A stretch of 47,917 bases of DNA from Candidatus Heimdallarchaeota archaeon (GTDB lineage Archaea > Asgardarchaeota > Heimdallarchaeia > Heimdallarchaeales > Heimdallarchaeaceae). The DNA is taken from assembly GCA_030608385.1 (NCBI GenBank), contig JAUWEG010000005.1, positions 1 to 47,917 on the forward strand, read 5' to 3'. This document shows, one piece after another, positions 19,624 through 28,451 of this stretch. Positions within the stretch are counted from its first letter, which is position 1. Each line of letters begins with the position of its first letter. Made by a program: the position numbers and the translations under genes. The notes below the pieces were generated by a model. It was not told the DNA's origin, made no database searches, and saw nothing but the letters and a program-made list of their open reading frames with translations.

Positions 19624-21021
19624 CTAGCTCTTAATGAAGAATATAAGCGACCAGGGATAGCGTACAGCTATCTTATCTACAACATTTTTAACTTTCGTTT
19701 TCTCAGAGGTTTCATCATAAAATAGAAGAGTAACTTTACCACCACGACCTCTTTTCATCTTTTGGTAAACCGTTTTCGGAGAATTCACCAGGTCAAAAAC
19801 GATTATCATTTCAGTATGAGGAAGATCTATATCTCTCTCTCCAACAGGCGACATAATAAGAACGGATTGCTTATTTGTTATCTTGAAATTTTCAAGAATC
19901 TCAATCTTCTTCTTGATTTTGCCTGTTACATTGAAAACTTCAAAATTCTCCTTTATTAGACGTTGCGTTAGAGATTCAACTGTAGAAAGAAAGGAGCACA
20001 GAATTGTGGTTTTTTGATATTTTTTAGCTATCTTGATTACTTCTAGTTCTTTACCGCTAATTTCAGGCAAATCATCTAGTTCACTTTTTTCAATTCCATA
20101 TCTTATTAAGTAATTTCGATAAGTCTGTGCAGGCATTGAGTAAACATATTTCCTAAGGAGAAGGAGTCTATTCAATTTTTCAACAAGTTCTGTTTCAACA
20201 GAAAGAAGTGGAAGGTTATGGTAGAAATTTGAGCGTAACTTATTACTGTCTTTTGGCGATGTTTCGCTAACATCTTGAATTATTGTTTCCCTAATTTCTT
20301 CTATATTTTCAGTTAGTAAATTAATGATTCTAGCAGTTTTTGTATCTTCAATAGGGTGAATAATGACTTCTGTATCCTGTATATGCTCCTTGATGTCAGT
20401 ATCAATGAAGTCTTCAATAGTAATTACTTTGCTATCTGGAATAAATTCAGTAAGCGTTTTCAACTCATTTCTTAATTGTAGTTGATCGCCATCTAAGACT
20501 AGATGATCATCTCTGAGAGTACCACTCATTCCAACTATCTTGGCATCTAAATTGGGTATAAGTTTCCCCCAAGGGACACACAAAATTCTTCGATGCGACA
20601 CTCTTTTTACGATTTGATCAACTTCATTGATGATAACAATCTCAATTCCTTCACTTAGCTCTGGAAATTTTCGAATTGTATTGGAAAATACAATAGGTAA
20701 AGATAAAATCACCCGATTATTTTCAATGAGATATTTTCTGTATTGGGAATTAGAACCACTTTTAATAGCAGCTAAACCTTCTAATCCACCATATTCATTT
20801 TCAATGTACTTGACAGTTTCTTCTAATGATGAATGGGTTTGTAGAAAAACGACTACTTTCTTTTCCTTGAAAATCTCTGTAAGGAGACGATACATTAAAA
20901 CTCGTTTGCCCATACCACAATCCAATTCTAGAATAACACTGTGATTTGATTCAATCAATGATGAAATCTTATCAACAATAAAATTTTGATACTCACGTGA
21001 TTCTATGGTCAAACCAATCAT
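19624..21021 (-). CDS. Degenerate SF2 helicase, Hef/FANCM-like layout
   Basis: 465 aa. Two RecA-like lobes flank a helical insert (about 230-320), the layout of Hef/FANCM and RIG-I-like helicases. Motifs are altered: Walker A is DCGMGKR (K39 kept, the usual Thr/Ser is R40), motif II is NEVD at 132-135 instead of DEAH/DEAD, motif III is MSGT, and motif VI is KRGRGGK (423-429) instead of QRxGRTGR. ATP binding may remain, but hydrolysis is doubtful. There is no nuclease domain. ATG 21021 overlaps a near-consensus GGAGATGAT, and TTG 21012, four bases beyond it, is an alternative start. It sits between rpoB and surE on the same strand. The biochemical role cannot be read. Confidence 0.7.
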   Translation of the reverse strand: MIGLTIESREYQNFIVDKISSLIESNHSVILELDCGMGKRVLMYRLLTEIFKEKKVVVFLQTHSSLEETVKYIENEYGGLEGLAAIKSGSNSQYRKYLIENNRVILSLPIVFSNTIRKFPELSEGIEIVIINEVDQIVKRVSHRRILCVPWGKLIPNLDAKIVGMSGTLRDDHLVLDGDQLQLRNELKTLTEFIPDSKVITIEDFIDTDIKEHIQDTEVIIHPIEDTKTARIINLLTENIEEIRETIIQDVSETSPKDSNKLRSNFYHNLPLLSVETELVEKLNRLLLLRKYVYSMPAQTYRNYLIRYGIEKSELDDLPEISGKELEVIKIAKKYQKTTILCSFLSTVESLTQRLIKENFEVFNVTGKIKKKIEILENFKITNKQSVLIMSPVGERDIDLPHTEMIIVFDLVNSPKTVYQKMKRGRGGKVTLLFYDETSEKTKVKNVVDKIAVRYPWSLIFFIKS

Positions 21022-21082
21022 CTCCTTATTCAGATATTAGTATTTAAAGGGAAAAATAAAGAAGTTCCTATCTTCAAATATA

Positions 21083-21895
21083 TTAAAACATGTTATCCTT
21101 AATCTGCTGTTGTAAGATGTTAAGTAACTTTGATGCCGAATCAGTTGTATGATGCAAATTTAAACAAATAGGAGATATACTAATACTATTTTGATTAACA
21201 ACAGCCCAAGTATCTGTATTTTCCGGAAAAGATTCTTTCTTTTTTCCCCATAACCATAAATAAGTAAGTTTACGTGGATCCTTCTTTTCAACCATAAAAT
21301 TGTCGTATTTGTAAAGAGTTGGAGATGTAATATATACCTTAGTTTCGTCAGATATTTCCTTTGGATAATTAACATTTAGAAAGGCTAAATCTTTGGGCCA
21401 GTCCAATTCTAAAACTGCATCGACAATTTCTGCAGAAATTTTAGCAATTTTGCCAAAATCAATACCTCTTTGGTCTATCATCTGAGAATCTTCTGAAAGA
21501 TCAGCTGAGAACGCTATTGCAGGGACATTGTTGAAGTATGCTTCAAAAGCCGCAGCACAAGTACCACTGGTGAGTATAGAATGAATTGATGAGTTGTCCC
21601 CATAATTTATTCCACTAACAACGATATCTGGTTTTCTTTTTAAAACATGAAACCCTACTAATACATTATCAGCTGGGGAACCAGTTGTACTATATCCTGT
21701 TGTCCCGTCATCATAAGTTACAGGAAAAAATCTTATGGGTTTGTGAAAAGTTAGTGCTTTTGAAACAGCGGAACTAGCTTCAGCTGGTGCAAAACATACA
21801 ACATTTGCAATTTTACTTAGTTCATCTCTTAATGAATTAAGACCTGAAGACTTTATTCCATCATCATTTGTAAGTAGAATTAGTTTGTTTTTCAC
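21083..21895 (-). CDS. surE: 5'/3'-nucleotidase SurE
   Basis: 270 aa from GTG 21895. Acts on nucleoside monophosphates. The catalytic N-terminus ILLTNDDGIKSSGL with its Asp pair, plus GSPADNV, SGINYGDN and SGTCAAAFEA, identify the family. An in-frame ATG at 21970 would add 25 unlike residues and lies upstream of the likely TATA (TTTATCAA, about 21945), so GTG 21895, just before NKLILLTNDDG, is preferred and gives the normal length. It is divergent from ppdK, with a 109-bp shared promoter region. Confidence 0.93.
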   Translation of the reverse strand: MKNKLILLTNDDGIKSSGLNSLRDELSKIANVVCFAPAEASSAVSKALTFHKPIRFFPVTYDDGTTGYSTTGSPADNVLVGFHVLKRKPDIVVSGINYGDNSSIHSILTSGTCAAAFEAYFNNVPAIAFSADLSEDSQMIDQRGIDFGKIAKISAEIVDAVLELDWPKDLAFLNVNYPKEISDETKVYITSPTLYKYDNFMVEKKDPRKLTYLWLWGKKKESFPENTDTWAVVNQNSISISPICLNLHHTTDSASKLLNILQQQIKDNMF

Positions 21896-22004
21896 ATGTT
21901 CATTTTTCGAGATATTTGTTAAGTTTTGTCTTTCAAAAGAAAATTTGATAAATCGTAAGCTTAAAAACATAATACTAGAAGTTTATGACGAAGGTGTCAG
22001 TTCA

Positions 22005-24707
22005 ATGACAGAAAAATATGTTTACAAATTTTTCGATAAAGAAGTCTGCGAAGGAAGCGCAGATATGAAAAACTTACTTGGTGGAAAAGGCGCTAATCTA
22101 GCCGAAATGACCTCATTAGGCTTACCTGTACCACCAGGATTTGTTGTTTCTACTCAAGCTTGTCTTCATTTTCTTGCAAATAATGAGGAGTATCCAGAAG
22201 GGTTAAAGGCCGAAGTAGATGAAGCTTTGGAAGCTCTGGAGGCGCATATGGGTAAAAAATTAGGTGACAATGAAGATCCATTACTTGTATCTGTTCGCTC
22301 TGGGGCAAGAATCTCAATGCCAGGTATGATGGATACTGTGTTAAACCTAGGTTTGAATGATGTTTCTGTTGAAGGATTAGCTAAAATATCTAATGATCCA
22401 AGATTTGCTTATGATTCTTATAGACGTTTCATGTACATGTATGCTGATGTTGTGAAAAATGTTAGCAAAGAACATTTTGAGAAAGAGCTGGGAAAACTCA
22501 AACATGAATTAGGTGTAGAAAACGATACAGAAATACCAGCTGATGAGCTAAAGAAATTAATACAAAAGTACAAAGCGATTTACAAAGAGCATATGGGTGA
22601 GGATTTTCCTCAAGATCCAAGAAAACAACTAGATGATGCTATTCGAGCTGTCTTCAGAAGCTGGAATACTAGAAGAGCAATTGATTATAGGAATCATCAA
22701 GGTATTCCACATGATTTAGGAACCGCTGTTAATGTTATGACGATGATTTATGGTAATCTCGGAGAAACATCAGCTACAGGAGTTGCATTTACACGCAATC
22801 CATCTGATGGTGAGAAAAAACTTTATGGAGAATTTTTAGTAAATGCACAAGGAGAAGATGTTGTAGCAGGAATTCGCACTCCAGTACCAATTGAAGATTT
22901 AAAAGCTTCAATGCCAGATCTATACAACCAACTATTTGAAATCTCTGAGTTGTTAGAGAAAAGATACCGAGATATGCAAGATATGGAATTCACTATCCAA
23001 CAAGGTAAACTCTACATGCTTCAAACCAGAAGTGGAAAAAGAACAGGTATTGCTGCAAGCCAAATTGCTTATGATTTGGTAAAAGAAGGCGTAATAAGCA
23101 AGGAAGAAGCAATCCTTAGAATAGAGCCAAGTGATGTAGAAAACGCCTTGTTCCCCTCTATAGATTGGGGAAAAATAGATTCCAATGTACCAGTAAAACA
23201 AATCAAGGAAAACATAAAAGATAAGTTTCTTGGTACTGGATTAGCTGCCGGTGCCGCTGCTGCAACTGGTAAAGCGATTTTTGATGCAGATAGAGCACAA
23301 GAAATTGCTGAACAAGGTCAAGATGTGATTTTAATAAGAGTTGAAACCACTCCTGAAGATTTCCATGGAATGGCTGCAAGTAAAGGTATTCTGACAATGA
23401 AAGGTGGTCTAACTAGTCATGCTGCAATTGTTGCTAGACAAATAGGTAAAGCTTGTATTGTTGGTAGTGAAAAAGGTGGGATATCTATTGATGTAGAGAA
23501 ACGAGAACTTACTGCAAGTGGTTTAGTAGTTAGAGAAGGAGATTGGATTACCATAGATGGTGATGATGGGTCTATATATTCTGACAAATTACCCACTCGT
23601 CCCGCTGAATTACCAGAATCAATGAAAACTATTTTGGATTGGTGTGATGAAACCGCTAAAATTGGTGTGAAAGCTAATGCTGATAAACCTGATCAGTTCA
23701 TAAAGGCTTTAGAGTTTGGAGCGAAGGGTGTAGGCTTATGTAGAACAGAACATATGTTCTTTGATAATCTTGATTTAGTCAGGGGCATGATTTTAGCCAA
23801 AAATGACGAAGAAAGAAAACACTATGTTGATCAATTAGAACCTGTTCAAGAAGAAGATTTTAGAGGTATATTTGACGTTTCAAAAGGTTATCCTGTTATT
23901 ATACGTTTGATTGATCCTCCTCTACATGAATTCTTACTAAGTGAAGAAGAATTAATGACTGAGATTTTTGAAGCAAAACTAGCAGGTAAGAAAGATGAAG
24001 ATTTCAAGGAAACAGCTGATATGCTAGAAGTTGTAAGAGAAATGAAAGAACAAAATCCTATGCTCGGTCTGAGAGGTTGCAGACTCGGAATTACCATGCC
24101 AATTGTTACAGAAATGCAATCTCGTGCAATATTCAAAGCAGCTGCTAAAGTTATCAAAAGTGGTAAAAAAGTATTTCCTGAGGTAATGGTTCCTCTTGTA
24201 GGATTCCAAAAAGAATTCGAACATCAAAGAACAATTATTGACCGTGTTGCCAAGGAAGTGATGCAAGAAGAAGGCATTGAATTTAAGTATCTTGTTGGAA
24301 CAATGATTGAAGTACCAAGAGCCGCTTTGACAAGCGGTGAAATTGCAGGTGGAGACAAAGGTGCTCAATTCTTTAGTTTTGGAACAAATGATCTTCATCA
24401 AATGGCATTAGGTTTTAGTAGAGATGATGCTGGTTCATTTATCTCAAAATACATGGAAATGGGTATTCTTGAGTCTGATCCATTTGTTTCAATTGAAGAA
24501 ACAGGTGTAGGTCGTCTGATGAAGATGACTGTAGATGAAGGAAAAGAGGCAAACCCAGAACTTGAACTAGGCATATGTGGTGAACAGGGCGGGGATCCAC
24601 AATCTATAGATTTCTGTTACAGAATTGGTTTAGACTATGTATCTTGCAGTCCATTTAGAGTACCAATAGCTCGTCTTGCTGCAGCTCGCACTACACTGAA
24701 GAACTAA
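22005..24707 (+). CDS. ppdK: Pyruvate, phosphate dikinase
   Basis: 900 aa. Interconverts pyruvate + ATP + Pi with PEP + AMP + PPi, linking gluconeogenesis and glycolysis. N-terminal ATP-grasp domain (LLGGKGANLAEM), swivelling phosphohistidine domain (GGLTSHAAIVARQIG, catalytic His) and C-terminal PEP/pyruvate barrel (GICGEQGGDP, YVSCSPFRVP with catalytic Cys). Length and the GGKGANL beginning fit PPDK rather than PEP synthase. ATG 22005 has AAGGTG nine bases upstream. An open frame from 21885 would run through the promoter and the surE start and was rejected. Followed by a T-rich terminator. Confidence 0.97.
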   Translation: MTEKYVYKFFDKEVCEGSADMKNLLGGKGANLAEMTSLGLPVPPGFVVSTQACLHFLANNEEYPEGLKAEVDEALEALEAHMGKKLGDNEDPLLVSVRSGARISMPGMMDTVLNLGLNDVSVEGLAKISNDPRFAYDSYRRFMYMYADVVKNVSKEHFEKELGKLKHELGVENDTEIPADELKKLIQKYKAIYKEHMGEDFPQDPRKQLDDAIRAVFRSWNTRRAIDYRNHQGIPHDLGTAVNVMTMIYGNLGETSATGVAFTRNPSDGEKKLYGEFLVNAQGEDVVAGIRTPVPIEDLKASMPDLYNQLFEISELLEKRYRDMQDMEFTIQQGKLYMLQTRSGKRTGIAASQIAYDLVKEGVISKEEAILRIEPSDVENALFPSIDWGKIDSNVPVKQIKENIKDKFLGTGLAAGAAAATGKAIFDADRAQEIAEQGQDVILIRVETTPEDFHGMAASKGILTMKGGLTSHAAIVARQIGKACIVGSEKGGISIDVEKRELTASGLVVREGDWITIDGDDGSIYSDKLPTRPAELPESMKTILDWCDETAKIGVKANADKPDQFIKALEFGAKGVGLCRTEHMFFDNLDLVRGMILAKNDEERKHYVDQLEPVQEEDFRGIFDVSKGYPVIIRLIDPPLHEFLLSEEELMTEIFEAKLAGKKDEDFKETADMLEVVREMKEQNPMLGLRGCRLGITMPIVTEMQSRAIFKAAAKVIKSGKKVFPEVMVPLVGFQKEFEHQRTIIDRVAKEVMQEEGIEFKYLVGTMIEVPRAALTSGEIAGGDKGAQFFSFGTNDLHQMALGFSRDDAGSFISKYMEMGILESDPFVSIEETGVGRLMKMTVDEGKEANPELELGICGEQGGDPQSIDFCYRIGLDYVSCSPFRVPIARLAAARTTLKN

Positions 24708-24710
24708 CAT

Positions 24711-24731
24711 TCTTCTTTTTCTTCTTTTTTT
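24711..24731 (+). terminator. T-rich terminator after ppdK
   Basis: Nearly unbroken C/T tract with T runs of five to seven beginning three bases after the stop codon, as is usual for archaeal termination. It lies between convergent genes. Confidence 0.5.
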
Positions 24732-24739
24732 ATATACCT

Positions 24740-25690
24740 TTAGAGTGATATTATACTATCAATACTGTCTAAGAAAAATCCCACATCCTCAATAAATTCG
24801 AATAATAGTCTTACAAGATCTGATTTTAGTGATGTCCTATGCAATGCAATTAGTTCATCAAGCATTTGAATATTGGTTTTAGTATTTGAAAACTCTGTAT
24901 AAATACCAATGATGTCCTTTTCTTGAAGAGTACTTAACAGAGTTTCAAGAATTTCTAAAATGAAATAAATCTTATTATTGATATCGCCTGACTCCGCATA
25001 ACTCTCTAGCATGATTTTTGTAGATATTTCCTGTGCTTTTGTTGCAACGTCTTCATAAGCAATATCTAACATTTCAATGACTAAATCATCTATTAGAAGT
25101 TCATCTGCTTTTTCTTCAATGGGGACATCAGAAACCTCTAACTTTTTAGTAGTTTCTTTAATCTCTTCATCTAGCCATTTAACGAAAGAAGGAGTTATAA
25201 TCGGTTTTCTTTCTAGAAGTTTATCTGCAGAAGTAAAATCTTCTTGTTTTGGTTTAAGATTGAAATACTCTTCTTTGATTTGTGAATGAGTTGTAAACTC
25301 AGGATAATTATCATAAACATATTCAATCAATTGACGTAAGCTGTAATTCTTGAAATCATAACAAAGATCTTGAATAACTTGGTCATATATCTCACCAAAA
25401 TCGTTTTCTAACAAGTATTGCTCACCATATTCAGTAATTTGATAACGATGGAGAACTTCTGAACCTGTTTTTTCGACTTCTTCGTGTTCTATATACCCAT
25501 AATCAATAAGGTGTTGGATATCCTGTTGTACAACTTGGCAGTAAGGACCAAATTTGAACGGAATAAAGTCATATTCTGTCTTAATATGATAGTTTTTTTC
25601 CAAAAGGAAGATTAATTTTTGAAACTGTACTCTCCCATTAACAAACCCCATGTGTTTTAGAAGTAAAAGCAACGTTGCATAACGGGACAT
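24740..25690 (-). CDS. Winged-helix protein, YwgA/Panacea-like N-terminus
   Basis: 316 aa, not assigned to a known function. Residues 1-100 have a winged-helix look: a KHMGFVNGRVQFQKLIFLLE helix pair, then FIPFKFGPYCQVVQQDI and a YGYIEHEE...YQITEYGEQYL wing. FQKLIFLL plus FGPYC is the pattern of archaeal YwgA-type and DUF4065/Panacea-type domains. From 110 onward it is acidic and helical, ending in a bundle-like domain. Some Panacea proteins are antitoxins, but no toxin-like neighbour is present. It is probably leaderless: TATA-like GTTTAAATAC lies at 25715-25724. It is 72 bp downstream of the COG3199 gene and could also be read from that unit. Confidence 0.6.
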   Translation of the reverse strand: MSRYATLLLLLKHMGFVNGRVQFQKLIFLLEKNYHIKTEYDFIPFKFGPYCQVVQQDIQHLIDYGYIEHEEVEKTGSEVLHRYQITEYGEQYLLENDFGEIYDQVIQDLCYDFKNYSLRQLIEYVYDNYPEFTTHSQIKEEYFNLKPKQEDFTSADKLLERKPIITPSFVKWLDEEIKETTKKLEVSDVPIEEKADELLIDDLVIEMLDIAYEDVATKAQEISTKIMLESYAESGDINNKIYFILEILETLLSTLQEKDIIGIYTEFSNTKTNIQMLDELIALHRTSLKSDLVRLLFEFIEDVGFFLDSIDSIISL

Positions 25691-25762
25691 CTTACTAATA
25701 TTAACTTGAAATCAGTATTTAAACTCATAAAAACATAAAGGACAGGGTGTTAAGACAGTTTT

Positions 25763-26878
25763 TCACGAAATTACTCTATAAACAACACTTTCTTGATATC
25801 CAGTAATGACAATAACATAACCACCCAATAGCCGATCTAGCTCGGTATCTCCTGAATCTATTAAAAAAGGATGACCATTTAATGAATTGATTTTATGGCT
25901 TGTTGCTATGACAATAATGTTATCTTTTCCAACCTCCTTAATCACATTTGGACTTAATTGTTGGTTACCTCTACCAAATAAGAAACCTTGCCCCCCAATA
26001 GGAGTAATGACTAATTTCGCCTTCTTTCCTTTTATATGTTCCATCAATTTTTTCTCATTAAGGTCTTCTTCTATCAGTTTCTTTCTATAAAGAAGGTCGA
26101 CACCTAACAGAGTAAAATCAAGGTTTAATTTTTCCATGATAGTTCTGGTAGTAGTGCCTGGTCCAATAATATAGAAACAATCGTTCTCCATATCATCTAT
26201 AATTTTTTGAGCTATCGCTTCTTGAGAATATTTTTCAGTTGGAGGACTCCCTGCTTTTAATCCCTGAGTATATCTTCTCCCAAATGGAACCCTCAAATAA
26301 CCATATAGTTTTGCAGATACAAACCCATTTCTAAATGCTTCTTCATCAACATCCATAACTTCAGCTTCTTTTAGCTCTTTCACTTTTCCTTGAAGGTAAA
26401 TCATCGCTAAGTCTCCAGCTCTCAGTGGATTGTAGGCAAAAACAGATGAATGCATTTTAACACCAGTTGGAATACCTAGTACCACAATTTCATTTCCAAT
26501 TGAATTGTAAATATCTCTTGCAGTTCCATCCCCTCCAGCAAAAAGTAAAAGGTCGATTTTCATCTTAAGCAAATCTTTACATGCCTGTTTAGTGTCATCT
26601 GATGAAGTCATTCCTTGAGTAATGGAACCTATAACCTTAGGATTAAAGCCACATTGATTTGCTACTTCTTCTCCCATCTCTTGAGGATAGGTAATGAGTT
26701 CAATTGCATTCTTGAGTGGAATAAGTCTTTCTAATGCTTTAACAGTACGCTGCGGAGATACTTGTTCAGCACCCATACGTTTGGCTTCTGCCAAGATGGC
26801 TTGTCCATCAGTTCCTTTAAGTCCAACTTTACCCCCCATACCTGCAATGGGGTTTACAATTAAACCTACTTTTTTCAT
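25763..26878 (-). CDS. COG3199-type ATP-NAD kinase-like protein
   Basis: 371 aa of the NAD-kinase/diacylglycerol-kinase superfamily. Visible: LIVNPIAGMGGKVGLKGTDG at the N-terminus, FAGGDGTARDIYN (ATP site), GIPTGVKMHSSVFA, then the family-specific GPGTTTR, LLGVD, and PIGGQGFLFGRGNQQLSP blocks. These C-terminal motifs separate it from the canonical NadK encoded at 11-11.9 kb. Some relatives (AcoX) sit with catabolic dehydrogenase genes; the substrate is not firmly known. It starts 22 bp after gcvPB, so it is cotranscribed with the glycine decarboxylase subunits, suggesting a link to cofactor supply for that complex. Confidence 0.85.
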   Translation of the reverse strand: MKKVGLIVNPIAGMGGKVGLKGTDGQAILAEAKRMGAEQVSPQRTVKALERLIPLKNAIELITYPQEMGEEVANQCGFNPKVIGSITQGMTSSDDTKQACKDLLKMKIDLLLFAGGDGTARDIYNSIGNEIVVLGIPTGVKMHSSVFAYNPLRAGDLAMIYLQGKVKELKEAEVMDVDEEAFRNGFVSAKLYGYLRVPFGRRYTQGLKAGSPPTEKYSQEAIAQKIIDDMENDCFYIIGPGTTTRTIMEKLNLDFTLLGVDLLYRKKLIEEDLNEKKLMEHIKGKKAKLVITPIGGQGFLFGRGNQQLSPNVIKEVGKDNIIVIATSHKINSLNGHPFLIDSGDTELDRLLGGYVIVITGYQESVVYRVIS

Positions 26879-26900
26879 CTCAAATCATCTTTTGTAATTC

Positions 26901-28451
26901 TTACTTTTTACTTTTCTTTAAGTATGCTCTCCAAGTAATAGCCCATCTTGTTGGATCATCTAATGAATCTACATCAATTTTATGAACAACACTTCTATGA
27001 GGAGCAGTCTTAACTATTTCTGGATTTTCATACGCTTCTTCTACAACCTTCTTTAGTCCAGCAATATATTCGTCAATCTCAGCTTTGGAGTAAGATTCAG
27101 TAGGTTCTAGAGTAAAAGGTTGCGGAACAATGAAAGGATGATGACTAGACCACATGTGAAAACCAAAGTCAACCATGCGACAAGTTATGTCCTCTGTTGT
27201 AACTCCAGTTTCCTTGTAAAGTTCATCCCAACTATAACGAACTTGTTCAATTCGGTGTCTTCCCTCTGCATAAGGAGCACTTGCACCACGAAGTTCTAAC
27301 ACCTTCTTTAATAGATAGTTATTATTGAGTACAGCGACTTCAGATACTTCTCTTAATCCTTTACTACCTAAACTCATAATCCAAGAATATGCTTTCAATA
27401 TCGCGGGAACTACTCCATAAAAAGCTCTAACTTTACCTATGCTTCTGGGAACGTCGTAATTGAAAAAGTATTTACTTTCATCAAATTCAACTAAAGGAGT
27501 TGGTAGATATTTTATGAATTCTTCAGTTACGCCAAGAGCTCCAGCTGCTGGGCCACCACATCCATGAGGAGAAGAAAAGGTCTTGTGTAGGTTAAAGAAA
27601 CAAAGGTCAAATCCTGCTTCTTTTGCTCTAGTAATCCCTAAAATTCCATTAGCATTAGCTTGATCATAACCACACACTCCTCCAACCTCGTGGACAATTC
27701 GTGTAAATTCTCTTATTTTAGGATTAAAAATTCCTGTATCTTCTGGGTTGGTGATTAATAGTCCTGCAGTACGATTAGAAACAGCTTTCTCTAAAGCTTC
27801 AACAGCAGGTAAGCCATCTTCATTTGGATAAATATTTATTATCTTGTAACCTTTAACAATTGGTGCAGCAGCATCTGAAGGATGGGAAAACATCGTAGTA
27901 ATAATTTCATCACGTTTTTCTGATTCACCTGATGCTTCATGGTGAGCATGAACAATAGAAGCAATAGCGAATATTGCTTGGCTTCCCCCACTTGGTTGAA
28001 ATGTAAATTTGTCTAAACCTGAAATTTCCCTCAAAAATAAGTCTAGTTTATAGATTATTTCTAGAATTCCTTGAACAGTGGTTTCATCTTGTGATGGATG
28101 AAGTTCAGTAAACTTTGAAGATGTAGCTAATTTTTCATTTATTTTTGGACTATATTTCATCGTACATGTTCCTTGGCCAATATCAACATTCAAATCAGCT
28201 CCTAGGGTTTGCTGTGATAATCGAAGATAGTGTTTTAGGACTTGCATTTGAGAAAGCTCTGGTAGATTAGGAGGTTGTTTTCTTACCATATTTTTGGGTA
28301 AATTAGAGATTCCATCACCAATATCCATTTCTATCTCTTTCTCAATCTCAGGAAATAGAATACCCCGTTCTCCTTTGTTACTTAATTCAAAAATTACTGG
28401 TTCATCCCATTTAGCTTGGTGGAAATTTCTTACTTTGTTTTTCCTGCTCAT
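26901..28451 (-). CDS. gcvPB: Glycine dehydrogenase (decarboxylating) subunit 2
   Basis: 516 aa. PLP-carrying subunit of the split P-protein: decarboxylates glycine and passes the aminomethyl group to lipoyl-GcvH. The PLP lysine lies in FFNLHKTFSSPHGCGGP. Upstream parts FTFQPSGGSQA, TMFSHPSDAAAP and LITNPEDTGIF are typical. ATG 28451 overlaps the gcvPA stop (ATGA) and has AAAGGAGGG before it; an in-frame ATG eight codons earlier lacks this. Stoichiometric pairing with GcvPA is expected. GcvH, GcvT and lipoamide dehydrogenase are not in this window. Confidence 0.96.
   Translation of the reverse strand: MSRKNKVRNFHQAKWDEPVIFELSNKGERGILFPEIEKEIEMDIGDGISNLPKNMVRKQPPNLPELSQMQVLKHYLRLSQQTLGADLNVDIGQGTCTMKYSPKINEKLATSSKFTELHPSQDETTVQGILEIIYKLDLFLREISGLDKFTFQPSGGSQAIFAIASIVHAHHEASGESEKRDEIITTMFSHPSDAAAPIVKGYKIINIYPNEDGLPAVEALEKAVSNRTAGLLITNPEDTGIFNPKIREFTRIVHEVGGVCGYDQANANGILGITRAKEAGFDLCFFNLHKTFSSPHGCGGPAAGALGVTEEFIKYLPTPLVEFDESKYFFNYDVPRSIGKVRAFYGVVPAILKAYSWIMSLGSKGLREVSEVAVLNNNYLLKKVLELRGASAPYAEGRHRIEQVRYSWDELYKETGVTTEDITCRMVDFGFHMWSSHHPFIVPQPFTLEPTESYSKAEIDEYIAGLKKVVEEAYENPEIVKTAPHRSVVHKIDVDSLDDPTRWAITWRAYLKKSKK

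Noticed and set aside
19624-21021. XPD/DinG or XPB-type helicase
   Set aside because: No iron-sulfur cysteines or damage-recognition domain are visible. The helical insert and the motif VI context fit the Hef/FANCM layout better.
21896-21970. 25-residue N-terminal extension of SurE
   Set aside because: It would start upstream of the likely TATA box; SurE normally begins just before the LTNDDG motif.
21885-22004. 40-residue N-terminal extension of pyruvate phosphate dikinase
   Set aside because: It runs through the divergent promoter and the surE start. The family begins at MTEKYVYKF, which has its own AAGGTG site.
24024-24401. 125-codon minus-strand open frame inside ppdK
   Set aside because: Antisense shadow of the conserved PEP-binding barrel; Cys/Phe/Asn-rich composition unlike a real protein.
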